Positions 1 through 7,702 of a stretch of 64,000 nt of DNA are shown here, piece after piece. The position numbers and the translations under genes are program-made. The stretch comes from PALSA-505 sp036502085 (lineage in GTDB: Bacteria; Actinomycetota; Actinomycetes; Streptosporangiales; Streptosporangiaceae): assembly GCA_036502085.1 (NCBI GenBank), contig DASXZD010000026.1:1-64000 (forward strand), given 5' to 3'. The notes under the pieces are model-generated. The model worked only from the letters and a program-made list of their open reading frames with translations, ran no database searches and was not told the origin of the DNA. Positions within the stretch are counted from its first letter, which is position 1. Every line of letters starts with the position of its first letter.

Positions 1-48
1 GATGGTCGGCAGCGTGGCCAGCGTGAGCACCAGCAGGCAGACGGGCAT
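1..48 (-). CDS. possible 5' end of a membrane protein, cut by the window edge
   Basis: Read leftward from an ATG at 48, the first bases encode a short hydrophobic stretch (MPVCLLVLTLATLPTI) that would suit an N-terminal membrane segment or signal anchor, and the frame stays open to the edge. The same frame is also open upstream to about 94, so other starts are possible. No ribosome binding site is visible. The call rests only on hydrophobicity and is weak; bases 49-117 otherwise show nothing. Confidence 0.2.
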   Translation of the reverse strand, partial: MPVCLLVLTLATLPTI

Positions 49-117
49 GGCCACGCCAGCCGCGGCCAGCAGGCGGCGAACTCGCGGAGCTGGCGCTCGT
101 CATCGAGCCCGGGCGGC

Positions 118-885
118 CTAGTCGCGCCGGGCGGCCGCGAACACCCGGCGGAACGGGAGCACGGTGCCGTACGGCCGGGCCGGGTAGGCCTCGCGTATCT
201 TCGCCCCGTACTCGGCGGCGAACTCATCGGCCAGCGGCGGCGTCAGGGCTTCGAACACGGGACGCAGGCCGGTGCCCTTGTACCACTCGACGACGGGGTT
301 GTCCCCGTGCAGGACATGGAAGTACGTCGTCTCCCAGGCGGTAGCCGTGCAGCCCGCCGCCGACAGCACGTCGAGGTAGCGGTCAGGGTCGGCGGCCTGC
401 CGGTTCAGCTGGACGCCGCCGAGCAGCGGCTGCCAGCGCGGTGACCCGGCGAGCTCGCGCAAGATCGCATGACTCGGCTGGTCGAAGTTCCCCGGCACCT
501 GAATGCCCAGCCAGCCGCCCTCGGCGAGCATCCCCGCCCACCGGGTCAGCACCTCAAGGTGATCAGGCACCCACTGCAGCACGGCGTTCGACACGATCAC
601 GTCGGCGGGCCGGTCCGGCGTCCATTCCCTGACGTCATCGAGGACGAAACGGAGCCGCTCGGCGCGCGGGCCGCCGAGCGCGGACTCGATCATCGCGGCC
701 GAATTGTCCACCCCGATGACCGTCGCCGCGGGCCAGCGCTCGGCCAGCGTGACGGTGAGATCGCCGGGTCCGCAGCCGAGGTCGGCGACGAGTCCAGGAT
801 CGGTGACCTGAGCCTGGGCCAGCAGGTCGAAGAACGGCCGCGCCCGCTCGGCCGAGAAGCGCCGGTACTGCCCCGGATCCCACAT
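118..885 (-). CDS. tam: trans-aconitate 2-methyltransferase
   Basis: 255-aa cytosolic class I SAM methyltransferase. Motif I (VADLGCGPGDLT, about residues 33-44) and the post-I acidic residue in VIGVDNS are intact, and the length fits Tam. Tam methylates trans-aconitate, a spontaneous isomer of cis-aconitate that inhibits aconitase. The gene starts with ATG at 885 after an AAGTGAG-like ribosome binding site. It is divergent from a MarR-family gene across a short operator region, the arrangement known for tam and tamR in Streptomyces, which supports Tam over a generic methyltransferase. A TTGACA hexamer (956-951) with TAGACA 18 nt downstream is its likely promoter and lies inside one operator arm. 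Confidence 0.85.
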   Translation of the reverse strand: MWDPGQYRRFSAERARPFFDLLAQAQVTDPGLVADLGCGPGDLTVTLAERWPAATVIGVDNSAAMIESALGGPRAERLRFVLDDVREWTPDRPADVIVSNAVLQWVPDHLEVLTRWAGMLAEGGWLGIQVPGNFDQPSHAILRELAGSPRWQPLLGGVQLNRQAADPDRYLDVLSAAGCTATAWETTYFHVLHGDNPVVEWYKGTGLRPVFEALTPPLADEFAAEYGAKIREAYPARPYGTVLPFRRVFAAARRD

Positions 886-896
886 GCCAGCTCACT

Positions 897-959
897 TCTC
901 TTGACATCAAGATACTTGCCAACCATGTCTACCGGGCCAAGCCTCTCGATGTCAAGAGA
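897..959. promoter_or_regulatory. paired MarR/TamR operator overlapping divergent promoters
   Basis: A perfect 12-bp inverted repeat, TCTCTTGACATC at 897-908 and GATGTCAAGAGA at 948-959, frames the tam-tamR gap. The left arm also contains its own palindrome CTTGA-CA-TCAAG (900-911). Each arm contains a TTGACA hexamer pointing into the gap, so bound regulator would cover a -35 element for either gene. Known: streptomycete TamR binds palindromes between tamR and tam. Inferred: the same circuit operates here. Confidence 0.7.
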
Positions 960-960
960 T

Positions 961-1539
961 ATGCTCGGGCTCATGGCGGAGCAGCTCAGGGACGAGGTCG
1001 ATGACCTGGTCGCGGCCTGGCGGGCGGAGCGACCCGACCTTGACCCCTCTCCGCTGCAGGTGCTGAGCCGGATTACCCGGCTGGCCAGGCACCTGGACCG
1101 GGCCCGCAGGATCGCGTTCGCCCGGCACGGCCTGGAGGCCTGGGAGTTTGACGTGCTGTCCGCGCTGCGCCGGCAGGGACCGCCCTTCCAGCTCAGCCCC
1201 GGCGCGCTGCTCCGGGCCACCCTCGTCACCTCGGGCACGATGACGAACAGGATCGACCGGCTCGCGAAGGCCGGGCTGGTCCGCAGGCACCCGGATCCGC
1301 AGGACAAGCGCGGCGTGCTCGTCACGCTGACCGGCCAGGGCCTGCTGCGCGTGGACGCCGCGCTGGCCGACCTGCTGCACAGCGAGGAAGCGCTGCTGTA
1401 CCGGCTGGACCGCGATGAACGCAAGGCGCTGGCCGACCTGCTGCGGATGCTGCTCGCGCCGTTCGACGCACCGGATCACGACGGGCAAGCCGGACACGCG
1501 GCCCGTCAGGACATCAGCCGGCCACCTCAGACGGGCTGA
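961..1539 (+). CDS. tamR: MarR-family regulator, TamR-like
   Basis: About 192-aa winged-helix regulator. A helical N-terminus (DEVDDLVAAWRAERPDLD) leads into the MarR core. The recognition helix region reads TSGTMTNRIDRLAKAGLVRR and the wing carries HPDPQDKRGVLVTLT. In Streptomyces TamR represses tam and central-metabolism genes and is released by citrate or aconitate isomers. I chose ATG 961 because it directly follows the operator; ATG 925, 949 and 973 are also in frame and none has a clear ribosome binding site. Its stop overlaps the convergent ispE stop by 26 bp. Assignment as TamR rests on divergent tam and on the operator; the MarR family itself is certain. Confidence 0.78.
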   Translation: MLGLMAEQLRDEVDDLVAAWRAERPDLDPSPLQVLSRITRLARHLDRARRIAFARHGLEAWEFDVLSALRRQGPPFQLSPGALLRATLVTSGTMTNRIDRLAKAGLVRRHPDPQDKRGVLVTLTGQGLLRVDAALADLLHSEEALLYRLDRDERKALADLLRMLLAPFDAPDHDGQAGHAARQDISRPPQTG

Positions 1540-2494
1540 CCACGGCGGCACCCTGGGCCGGGCCTACCGCGCGGACCGCTGACCGGCACACCCCGGCCCC
1601 GGTCAGCGCGACGACCAGGTCCACCGCGCGCTGCGCGTCGGCGACGAGGAAGGCGCACGTCGGGCCGGAGCCGGAGACCATCGCGCCGAGCGCTCCGTAC
1701 TCCCGGCCGACCGCCAGCGTCCGGCGCAGCTCGGGGCGCAGCGATATGGCAGCAGGCTGCAGCTCGTTGCTGAGCTGCGGCCCGACCTGAGCCGGATCAC
1801 CGGATCGCAGCGCGGACATCAGCTCGGTGCTCAGCCGCGGCGGGGTCACGTTGTACCCGCGAGCGTCCCTGATCCGGTCGCAGGCCCGGTACACGTCCGG
1901 GGTCGCGAGCCCGCCCGAAGCGTAGGCGAGAACCCAGTGGTATTCGCCCGCCACCAGCGCCGGGGTCAGCTGCTCGCCGCGGCCCTGGCCGACCGCGGTC
2001 CCGCCGGCCAGCGCGAACGCGACGTCGCTGCCGACACCGGCCGCCAGCACGCTGAGCTCCTGGCTGCTCAGCCCGGCTCGCCACAGCTCGTTGCAGGCGA
2101 CCAGGGCGGCCGCCGCGTCGGCGCTGCCGCCCGCCATCCCGGCCGCCACCGGTATCCGCTTCCTGATCTCGATCGCTATCGCGGGCGCGGCCTGGCCGGC
2201 CGCGCCGAGATCGGGTGCCGCATGCGGGGTGCGCCGCGACGCCGCGCCCGCCGCCCTGGCCAGCGCGGCCGCGGCCCGCAGGGCCAGGTTGCTGTCCCCG
2301 GTCGGGACGTGGCTCGCGCCTTCGCCGGTCACCGTGACGCGGGCGACGTCGGACGGGGAGACGGTCACCTCGTCGTACACAGACACCGCGTGGAACACGG
2401 TGACCAGCTCGTGATAGCCGTCAGACCGGACCGGCCCCACGGCCAGCTGGAGGTTCACCTTCGCGGGCACCCGCACGGTCACGCCGGTCACCAT
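1514..2494 (-). CDS. ispE: 4-diphosphocytidyl-2-C-methyl-D-erythritol kinase
   Basis: 326-aa GHMP kinase that phosphorylates the 2-hydroxyl of CDP-methylerythritol in the MEP route to isoprenoid precursors. Visible family features are the N-terminal VRVPAKVNLQLAVG, the DGYHEL segment, and the glycine-rich ATP loop VAAGMAGGSADAAAAL. The frame extends to 2536, but ATG 2494 places the conserved PAKVNL at the expected distance from the start. It lies just downstream of rsmA in the same direction, the common actinobacterial rsmA-ispE order, and the 3' ends of ispE and tamR overlap. Confidence 0.93.
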   Translation of the reverse strand: MVTGVTVRVPAKVNLQLAVGPVRSDGYHELVTVFHAVSVYDEVTVSPSDVARVTVTGEGASHVPTGDSNLALRAAAALARAAGAASRRTPHAAPDLGAAGQAAPAIAIEIRKRIPVAAGMAGGSADAAAALVACNELWRAGLSSQELSVLAAGVGSDVAFALAGGTAVGQGRGEQLTPALVAGEYHWVLAYASGGLATPDVYRACDRIRDARGYNVTPPRLSTELMSALRSGDPAQVGPQLSNELQPAAISLRPELRRTLAVGREYGALGAMVSGSGPTCAFLVADAQRAVDLVVALTGAGVCRSAVRAVGPAQGAAVVSPSEVAG

Positions 2495-2547
2495 CCGATG
2501 ATCGCAGACGCCGGCGGCCGGCTGCACCCAGGCCAAGGCCGGCTATC

Positions 2548-3435
2548 TCAAAGGGATCCGTCAAGACCGAGCCGGCGGCGCGCCTCGGCGAGCCGGGCGA
2601 ACTCGGCCACCCCGAGCGACTCGCCGCGCGCCGAAGGATCCACGCCCGCGATCCGCAGGATCCTCATCGCATCGGCCGCCGAGCCCGCCCAGGGCGCGAG
2701 GGCCGAGCGCAGCATCTTGCGCCGCTGCGCGAATGCGGCGTCTACCGCCGCGAACAGCTCCGTCCTGCTGACGCCGGGAGCCGGAGGGTCACGCCTGGTG
2801 AACGCGACCAGCCCGGAGTCCACCCGCGGCACCGGCCAGAACACGCTGCGCGGCACCGAGCCGGCCCGCCGCAGCTGCGCGTACCAGGCCAGCTTGACCG
2901 ACGGTATGCCGTAGATCCGGCTGCCGGGCGGCGCGGTCATCCGGTCGGCGACCTCGGCCTGCACCATGACGATGCCGCTGGCCATCGAGGGAACCGTCGC
3001 CAGCAAGTGCAGCAGCACCGGGACGGCCGCGTTGTAGGGCAGGTTGGCGACCAGCACGCCGGGCGGCCCCGCGCCCGGCGGCGGGTCGGGCAGCGTGGTG
3101 ATCCGCGCCGCATCGGCGGTGACCACACTGAGGCGCCCGGCCGCCTCCGGCGACACCGACGCGACCGTGCGCGGCAGCTCCGCGGCGAGAACCGGGTCGA
3201 TCTCGATGGCCAGCACCCGGCGGGCGGCGTCCAGCAGGCCGAGGGTAAGCGACCCCAGCCCGGGGCCCACCTCGAGCACATGATCGTCGGGGCCGACCCC
3301 GGCCAGTGCCACGATGCGCCGGATGGTGCCGGAGTCGACGACGAAGTTCTGCCCGAGCCGCTTGGCGGGCCGCAGCTCCAGCCGGGCCGCCATCTGCCTG
3401 ATGTCCGTCGGCCCGAGCAGCCGGATGCCGTCCAC
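2548..3435 (-). CDS. rsmA: 16S rRNA (adenine1518/1519-N6)-dimethyltransferase
   Basis: 295-aa KsgA/RsmA enzyme that dimethylates two adjacent adenines in the 3' terminal helix of 16S rRNA during late 30S assembly. It shows the RPAKRLGQNFVVD lead-in, SAM motif I VLEVGPGLGSLT and the catalytic motif IV NLPYN. The frame opens with GTG at 3435 without an obvious ribosome binding site, and ends 53 bp before the ispE start. The rpf resuscitation-factor gene that often sits between tatD and rsmA in actinobacteria is absent; only 18 bp separate them. Loss of this enzyme classically gives kasugamycin resistance. Confidence 0.94.
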   Translation of the reverse strand: MDGIRLLGPTDIRQMAARLELRPAKRLGQNFVVDSGTIRRIVALAGVGPDDHVLEVGPGLGSLTLGLLDAARRVLAIEIDPVLAAELPRTVASVSPEAAGRLSVVTADAARITTLPDPPPGAGPPGVLVANLPYNAAVPVLLHLLATVPSMASGIVMVQAEVADRMTAPPGSRIYGIPSVKLAWYAQLRRAGSVPRSVFWPVPRVDSGLVAFTRRDPPAPGVSRTELFAAVDAAFAQRRKMLRSALAPWAGSAADAMRILRIAGVDPSARGESLGVAEFARLAEARRRLGLDGSL

Positions 3436-3453
3436 GCTCAGCCGGGCCGGTTG

Positions 3454-4290
3454 CTAAAGGGGGTCACCAGCCGAACACGCCCACCCGAAGACGCGCTGTG
3501 CGGTCTGCGCGATCAGCTCGCACAGCTCGGCGGTGTCGATCGCCTTGATCTCGGCCAGCTTGCGCAGCGTGTGGGCGGCCATCCAGGGCGCGTTGGGCTT
3601 GCCCCGGTGCGGCACCGGGGTGAGGAAGGGCGCGTCCGTCTCGACCAGCAGCAGCTCGGCCGGGGCCGCGGCCGCGGCGTCACGCAGCGGCTGGGCGCTA
3701 GCGAAGGTCAGGTTCCCGGCGAAGCTCATCGCGTAGCCGGCCTCGGCGCACTGCCGGGCCATCCGCTCGTCACCGGAGAAGCAGTGGAACACCACCCGCT
3801 CCAGCGGGCCCTCCTGCGCCAGGATGCGCAGCACGTCCTCGTGCGCCTCCCGGTCGTGGATGACCAGGGCCTTGCCCGAGCGCTTGGCGATGGCGATGTG
3901 CTCGCGGAACCACTCCTGCTGGACCGCCGGCGGCGCGCTGTCCCGGTAGTAGTCGAGCCCGGTCTCGCCGATCGCTCGCACGTCCGGCCGCGCGGCCAGC
4001 GCCTCGATCTCGGCGAGCACGGCCGCCGCGTCCTGCCCGTCGGCGACCGCCGCCGCTGTCTCGTTCGGGTGAATCGCCACCGCCGCGTAAACGTCGGGAT
4101 GCGCGGCGGCGCAGTCGGCGGCCCACCGGGACGAGGGCAGGTCGCAGCCAATGGTCACCATCCGCCGGATGCCCGCCGCGTGCGCGTCGGCCACCACCTG
4201 GCCGACGGGCGCCTTCATGATGTCCAGGTGGCAGTGGCTGTCCAGCGCCTGCGCCGGGAGCGCGGCCGCCGCGATGTCCTGCGGCCTCAC
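3454..4290 (-). CDS. tatD: TatD-family metal-dependent deoxyribonuclease
   Basis: 278-aa TIM-barrel hydrolase of the TatD family, a 3'-5' DNase linked to DNA repair and turnover. Metal ligands are visible as DSHCHLD near residue 17, the Glu of IGETGLDYY, the His of VIHDREAHED, FHCFSGD, and the Asp of LVETDAPFLTP. The start is GTG at 4290, and its GTGA overlaps the metG stop by four bases, so translation is probably coupled to metG. The metG-tatD-rsmA-ispE order is a standard actinobacterial housekeeping string. Confidence 0.92.
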   Translation of the reverse strand: MRPQDIAAAALPAQALDSHCHLDIMKAPVGQVVADAHAAGIRRMVTIGCDLPSSRWAADCAAAHPDVYAAVAIHPNETAAAVADGQDAAAVLAEIEALAARPDVRAIGETGLDYYRDSAPPAVQQEWFREHIAIAKRSGKALVIHDREAHEDVLRILAQEGPLERVVFHCFSGDERMARQCAEAGYAMSFAGNLTFASAQPLRDAAAAAPAELLLVETDAPFLTPVPHRGKPNAPWMAAHTLRKLAEIKAIDTAELCELIAQTAQRVFGWACSAGDPL

Positions 4291-6083
4291 GCTCCCTCCA
4301 GCCGGGCCAGCTCCTCCTCGGCGACTGACGGGTCCAGCTTGGCGAACAGCGGGGTCGGCGCGGCCAGCGGAGTGCCCGGCGTGATCGGCCGGCTTTCCCA
4401 GCGCGCCGCCACGTCGTAGTCACCGGTGATGACCGGGTAGGACGGCCCGCCGGCCTCGTTGACCTCATCGATGCGCGGCATGCCGGACCACTCGCCCTGG
4501 CCGCCGAGCATCTCGTAGACCCGCTGCGACGACCGCGGCAGGAACGGGCTGAGCAGCGTCTTGGCGTCGTCGACCAGCTGCAGCGCCACGTGACAGATGG
4601 TGCGCATCCGCTCCGGGTCGCTTTCCCGCAGCTTCCACGGCGCCTGGTCGGAGATGTACTTGTTCGCGTCCGCGGTGACTCGCAGCGCGCTGGTTGCCGC
4701 CATCTTGAACCTGCTGCGGGAGAGCGGCTCAGAGATTATTCCGAACGCCTCTCGGGATCGCTCGAGTATGGCTCGGTCGTGCTCGGTCAGCGTGCCGGGC
4801 CCGGGGATGGATCCGATGTTGCGTGCGGCGAACGAGACCGCTCGGTTCACTAGGTTGCCCCAGTTGGCGACCAGTTCGTCGTTGTTGCGGCGGACGAACT
4901 CGGCCCAGGTGAAGTCGGTGTCCTGGGTCTCAGGTCCGGCCACTGCCATGTAGTACCGCAGCGCGTCGACGTCGTAGCGGGCCAGGAAGTCGCGCACGTA
5001 GATCACGACGCTGCGGGACGAGGAGAACTTGCGACCCTCCATCGTCAGGTACTCGCTCGACACCACCTCGGTCGGCGGCTTCAGCGCGCCCAGCGAGCCG
5101 GGCGTGCCGTTCCTGTCCCCCTGGCCGCTGTAGCCGAACAGCATGGCCGGCCAGATCTCGGCGTGGAAGACGATGTTGTCCTTGCCCATGAAGTAGTAGG
5201 ACTCCGCGTCGGGTGACTGCCACCAGTCCCGCCACGCGTCCGGGTCGCCGGACCGGTTCGCCCACTCGATCGAGGCGGACAGGTAGCCCACCACGGCGTC
5301 GAACCAGACGTAGATCCGCTTGTCCGGCCGGTCCCGCCAGCCGTCTAGCGGCACCGGCACGCCCCAGTCGAAATCGCGGGTGTAGGCGCGCGGCTTCAGG
5401 TCGTCGAGCAGGTTCAGCGAGAACTTCAGCACGTTAGGCCGCCACAGGCCGCTCTTGGACTGCAGCCAGCTGCCGAGCGTCTCGGCGAAGGCGGGCAGGT
5501 CGAAGAAGAAATGCTCGGTCTCGGTGAACTTGGGCGTCTCGCCGTTGATCCGCGATCTCGGGTTGATCAGGTCCACCGGATCGAGCTGGTTGCCGCAGTT
5601 GTCGCACTGGTCGCCACGCGCGCTGTCGAACCCGCAGATCGGGCAGGTTCCCTCGATGTAGCGGTCGGGCAGCGTCCGGCCGGTCGAGGGCGAGATCGCG
5701 CCCATCGCGGCCTTGGCGAAGATGTAGCCGTTCTTGTAGAGCCCGGTGAAAATCTCCTGGGTCACGGCGTAGTGGTTGCGGGTGGTCGTGCGGGTAAAGA
5801 GGTCATACGACATGCCCAGATTGGCCAGGTCTTCGGCGATGATCCGGTTGTAGCGGTCGGCCAGCTCGCGGGCGGTCACGCCCTCCGCGTCGGCCTGCAC
5901 CTGGATCGGGGTGCCGTGCTCGTCGGTGCCGCTGACCATCAGCACCTGGTTGCCGACCATCCGCTGGTACCTGCTGAACATGTCACACGGCAGCCCGAAT
6001 CCGGACACGTGACCGATGTGACGCGGGCCGTTGGCGTAGGGCCATGCGGGGGCGGCAAGGATGTGGCGGCTCGACGTGGACAT
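4287..6083 (-). CDS. metG: methionyl-tRNA synthetase
   Basis: 598-aa class I synthetase that charges initiator and elongator tRNA-Met. The HIGH-type motif appears in YANGPRHIGHVSG, the KMSKS loop as GRKFSSSR, and a zinc knuckle as CPICG followed by CDNCG about a dozen residues later. There is no C-terminal EMAP-type tRNA-binding domain, so this is the short form. The frame could open at TTG 6089, but ATG 6083 sits six bases after a TAGGCT hexamer (6095-6090), suggesting a leaderless start. It is divergent from the O-mannosyltransferase gene and overlaps tatD by 4 bp. Confidence 0.95.
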   Translation of the reverse strand: MSTSSRHILAAPAWPYANGPRHIGHVSGFGLPCDMFSRYQRMVGNQVLMVSGTDEHGTPIQVQADAEGVTARELADRYNRIIAEDLANLGMSYDLFTRTTTRNHYAVTQEIFTGLYKNGYIFAKAAMGAISPSTGRTLPDRYIEGTCPICGFDSARGDQCDNCGNQLDPVDLINPRSRINGETPKFTETEHFFFDLPAFAETLGSWLQSKSGLWRPNVLKFSLNLLDDLKPRAYTRDFDWGVPVPLDGWRDRPDKRIYVWFDAVVGYLSASIEWANRSGDPDAWRDWWQSPDAESYYFMGKDNIVFHAEIWPAMLFGYSGQGDRNGTPGSLGALKPPTEVVSSEYLTMEGRKFSSSRSVVIYVRDFLARYDVDALRYYMAVAGPETQDTDFTWAEFVRRNNDELVANWGNLVNRAVSFAARNIGSIPGPGTLTEHDRAILERSREAFGIISEPLSRSRFKMAATSALRVTADANKYISDQAPWKLRESDPERMRTICHVALQLVDDAKTLLSPFLPRSSQRVYEMLGGQGEWSGMPRIDEVNEAGGPSYPVITGDYDVAARWESRPITPGTPLAAPTPLFAKLDPSVAEEELARLEGA

Positions 6084-6136
6084 GGGCAAAGCCTATTGCT
6101 GCCGGTGCGGCACTCGACCTAATACGATGGCAGGCG
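6084..6136. promoter_or_regulatory. compact divergent promoter region, metG / O-mannosyltransferase
   Basis: Only 53 bp separate the two start codons. Leftward, TAGGCT (6095-6090) ends six bases before the metG ATG. Rightward, TAATAC/TACGAT (6120-6128) ends eight or so bases before ATG 6137. With transcription starting about seven bases after a -10 box, both messages would begin at or next to their start codons. No ribosome binding site is seen for either gene. Confidence 0.5.
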
Positions 6137-7702
6137 ATGACCACATCCCAGGCGGAGGCGGCACCCACGCATAGGCAACCGCGCTTGTCCGCACTCCGGG
6201 CCAGGCTTGCGCCGCCCATGCCGACAAGCACCGCCTGGGGCTGGATAGGCCCGCTGCTGGTCACCGCGTTCGGCACGTTCCTGCGTTTTAACCGGCTTTC
6301 GCTGCCGCGGTCGGTCATCTTCGACGAGACCTATTACGTCCCCGATGCGCTCGGAATTCTCCGGTACGGAACCGAGCACAACTACAGCAGCAAGCGCAAC
6401 CCCCTGCTGGCCATGGGCGACCCGCACATCTTCACTAAGGGCGGAGAGTTTGTCGCCCACCCTCCGTTCGGGAAAATTCTGATTGCGGCGGGAGAGTGGA
6501 CCTTCGGCCTAAGCCCGTTCGGGTGGCGGTTCGCGGTCGCGCTGGTCGGCTCGCTGTCCATCCTGATGACCGCGCGGATCGCCCGCCGGATGACCAGGTC
6601 CACGCTGCTCGGATGCATTGCCGGGCTGCTGCTGGCCCTGGATGGTCTCGAGTTCGTGATGAGCCGCACCGCGCTGCTGGACATCTTCCTGATGTTCTGG
6701 GTGCTGGCCGCGTTCGGCTGCCTCGTCATCGACCGGGACAAATCCCGGGCCCGCCTCGCCGGGGCCGTCGAGCGGCGCAGGCCCGATAACGCGGGCCCGC
6801 GGCTCGGCATCCGCTGGTGGCGGGTGCTGGCCGGGGTGTGCCTCGGCCTGGCCTGCGCGTCCAAGTGGAACGGCGTCTGGTACATCCCGGCGTTCGTCTT
6901 GCTCGCCGTCGGCTGGGATATCGGCGCCCGGCGCGCGGCCGGGCTGACCCGCCCCGCCTACGGCGGGCTGGTGCGCGACGGCCGCTGGCTGCTGCTCACG
7001 CTGGGCGTGATCCCGCTCGTCAGCTACATCGCCGCCTGGAGCGGCTGGCTGTTCACCAACACCGGCTACGACCGGGACTGGGCCGCGCAGCACGGCATCC
7101 ACACCCCGGTCGTCTCGGCGCTGGTCTCGCTGTTTCAGTACAACAAGGCGATGCTGCACTTCGACTCCACGCTCACCGCGGCCCACCCGTACAAGTCGCA
7201 GCCCTGGACCTGGCTGGTGATCAGCAGGCCGGTCTCGTACTTCTACACGCAGCCGGCGCTCGGGCATCAAGGCTGCCAGGTCAAGACCTGCTCGCAGGAA
7301 GTGCTGGCCATCGGCACCCCGATGATCTGGTGGGTGTCCATCGCCACCTTGATCATCTGCGTCGCGTGGTGGCTGGTCCAGCGGGACTGGCGGGCCGCCG
7401 CCGTGCTGATGGGCGTGGCGGCGGGCTGGCTGCCGTGGTTCTTCTTCCCGGACCGGACCAAGTTCTACTTCTACGCGGTGGCTTTCGACCCGTTCCTGGT
7501 CATCTCGATCGCGTTGTGCCTCGGCTTGCTGATCGGCCCGGTCAAAGCGAACGCGGCGCGCCGCGCCGTGGGCGCCGCCATCACCGGCGGCTATCTGCTC
7601 GCGGTGCTGCTCAACTTCTACTACCTGTACCCGGTACTCGCCGCGAAGGTCATCCCGTACAGCGCCTGGTACTCCAGGATGTGGTTCAGCAGCTGGATCT
7701 GA
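6137..7702 (+). CDS. dolichyl/polyprenyl-phosphate-mannose protein O-mannosyltransferase
   Basis: 521-aa multi-pass GT39 (PMT) enzyme that moves mannose from polyprenyl-phosphomannose to Ser/Thr of secreted proteins on the outer face of the membrane. The first loop carries the catalytic acidic pair in VIFDETYYVPDA, as in the family. Hydrophobic segments recur throughout, for example around residues 35-50, 120-140, 180-200 and at several places to the C-terminus. The start ATG 6137 gives the usual length. Its stop overlaps the convergent methyltransferase by 17 bp. Divergent pairing with metG is common in actinobacteria. Mycobacterial counterpart: Pmt (Rv1002c). Confidence 0.9.
   Translation: MTTSQAEAAPTHRQPRLSALRARLAPPMPTSTAWGWIGPLLVTAFGTFLRFNRLSLPRSVIFDETYYVPDALGILRYGTEHNYSSKRNPLLAMGDPHIFTKGGEFVAHPPFGKILIAAGEWTFGLSPFGWRFAVALVGSLSILMTARIARRMTRSTLLGCIAGLLLALDGLEFVMSRTALLDIFLMFWVLAAFGCLVIDRDKSRARLAGAVERRRPDNAGPRLGIRWWRVLAGVCLGLACASKWNGVWYIPAFVLLAVGWDIGARRAAGLTRPAYGGLVRDGRWLLLTLGVIPLVSYIAAWSGWLFTNTGYDRDWAAQHGIHTPVVSALVSLFQYNKAMLHFDSTLTAAHPYKSQPWTWLVISRPVSYFYTQPALGHQGCQVKTCSQEVLAIGTPMIWWVSIATLIICVAWWLVQRDWRAAAVLMGVAAGWLPWFFFPDRTKFYFYAVAFDPFLVISIALCLGLLIGPVKANAARRAVGAAITGGYLLAVLLNFYYLYPVLAAKVIPYSAWYSRMWFSSWI

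Noticed and set aside
469..960. N-terminal extension of the MarR gene over the tam gene
   Set aside because: It is antisense to tam, has no family similarity, and the MarR domain starts after 961.
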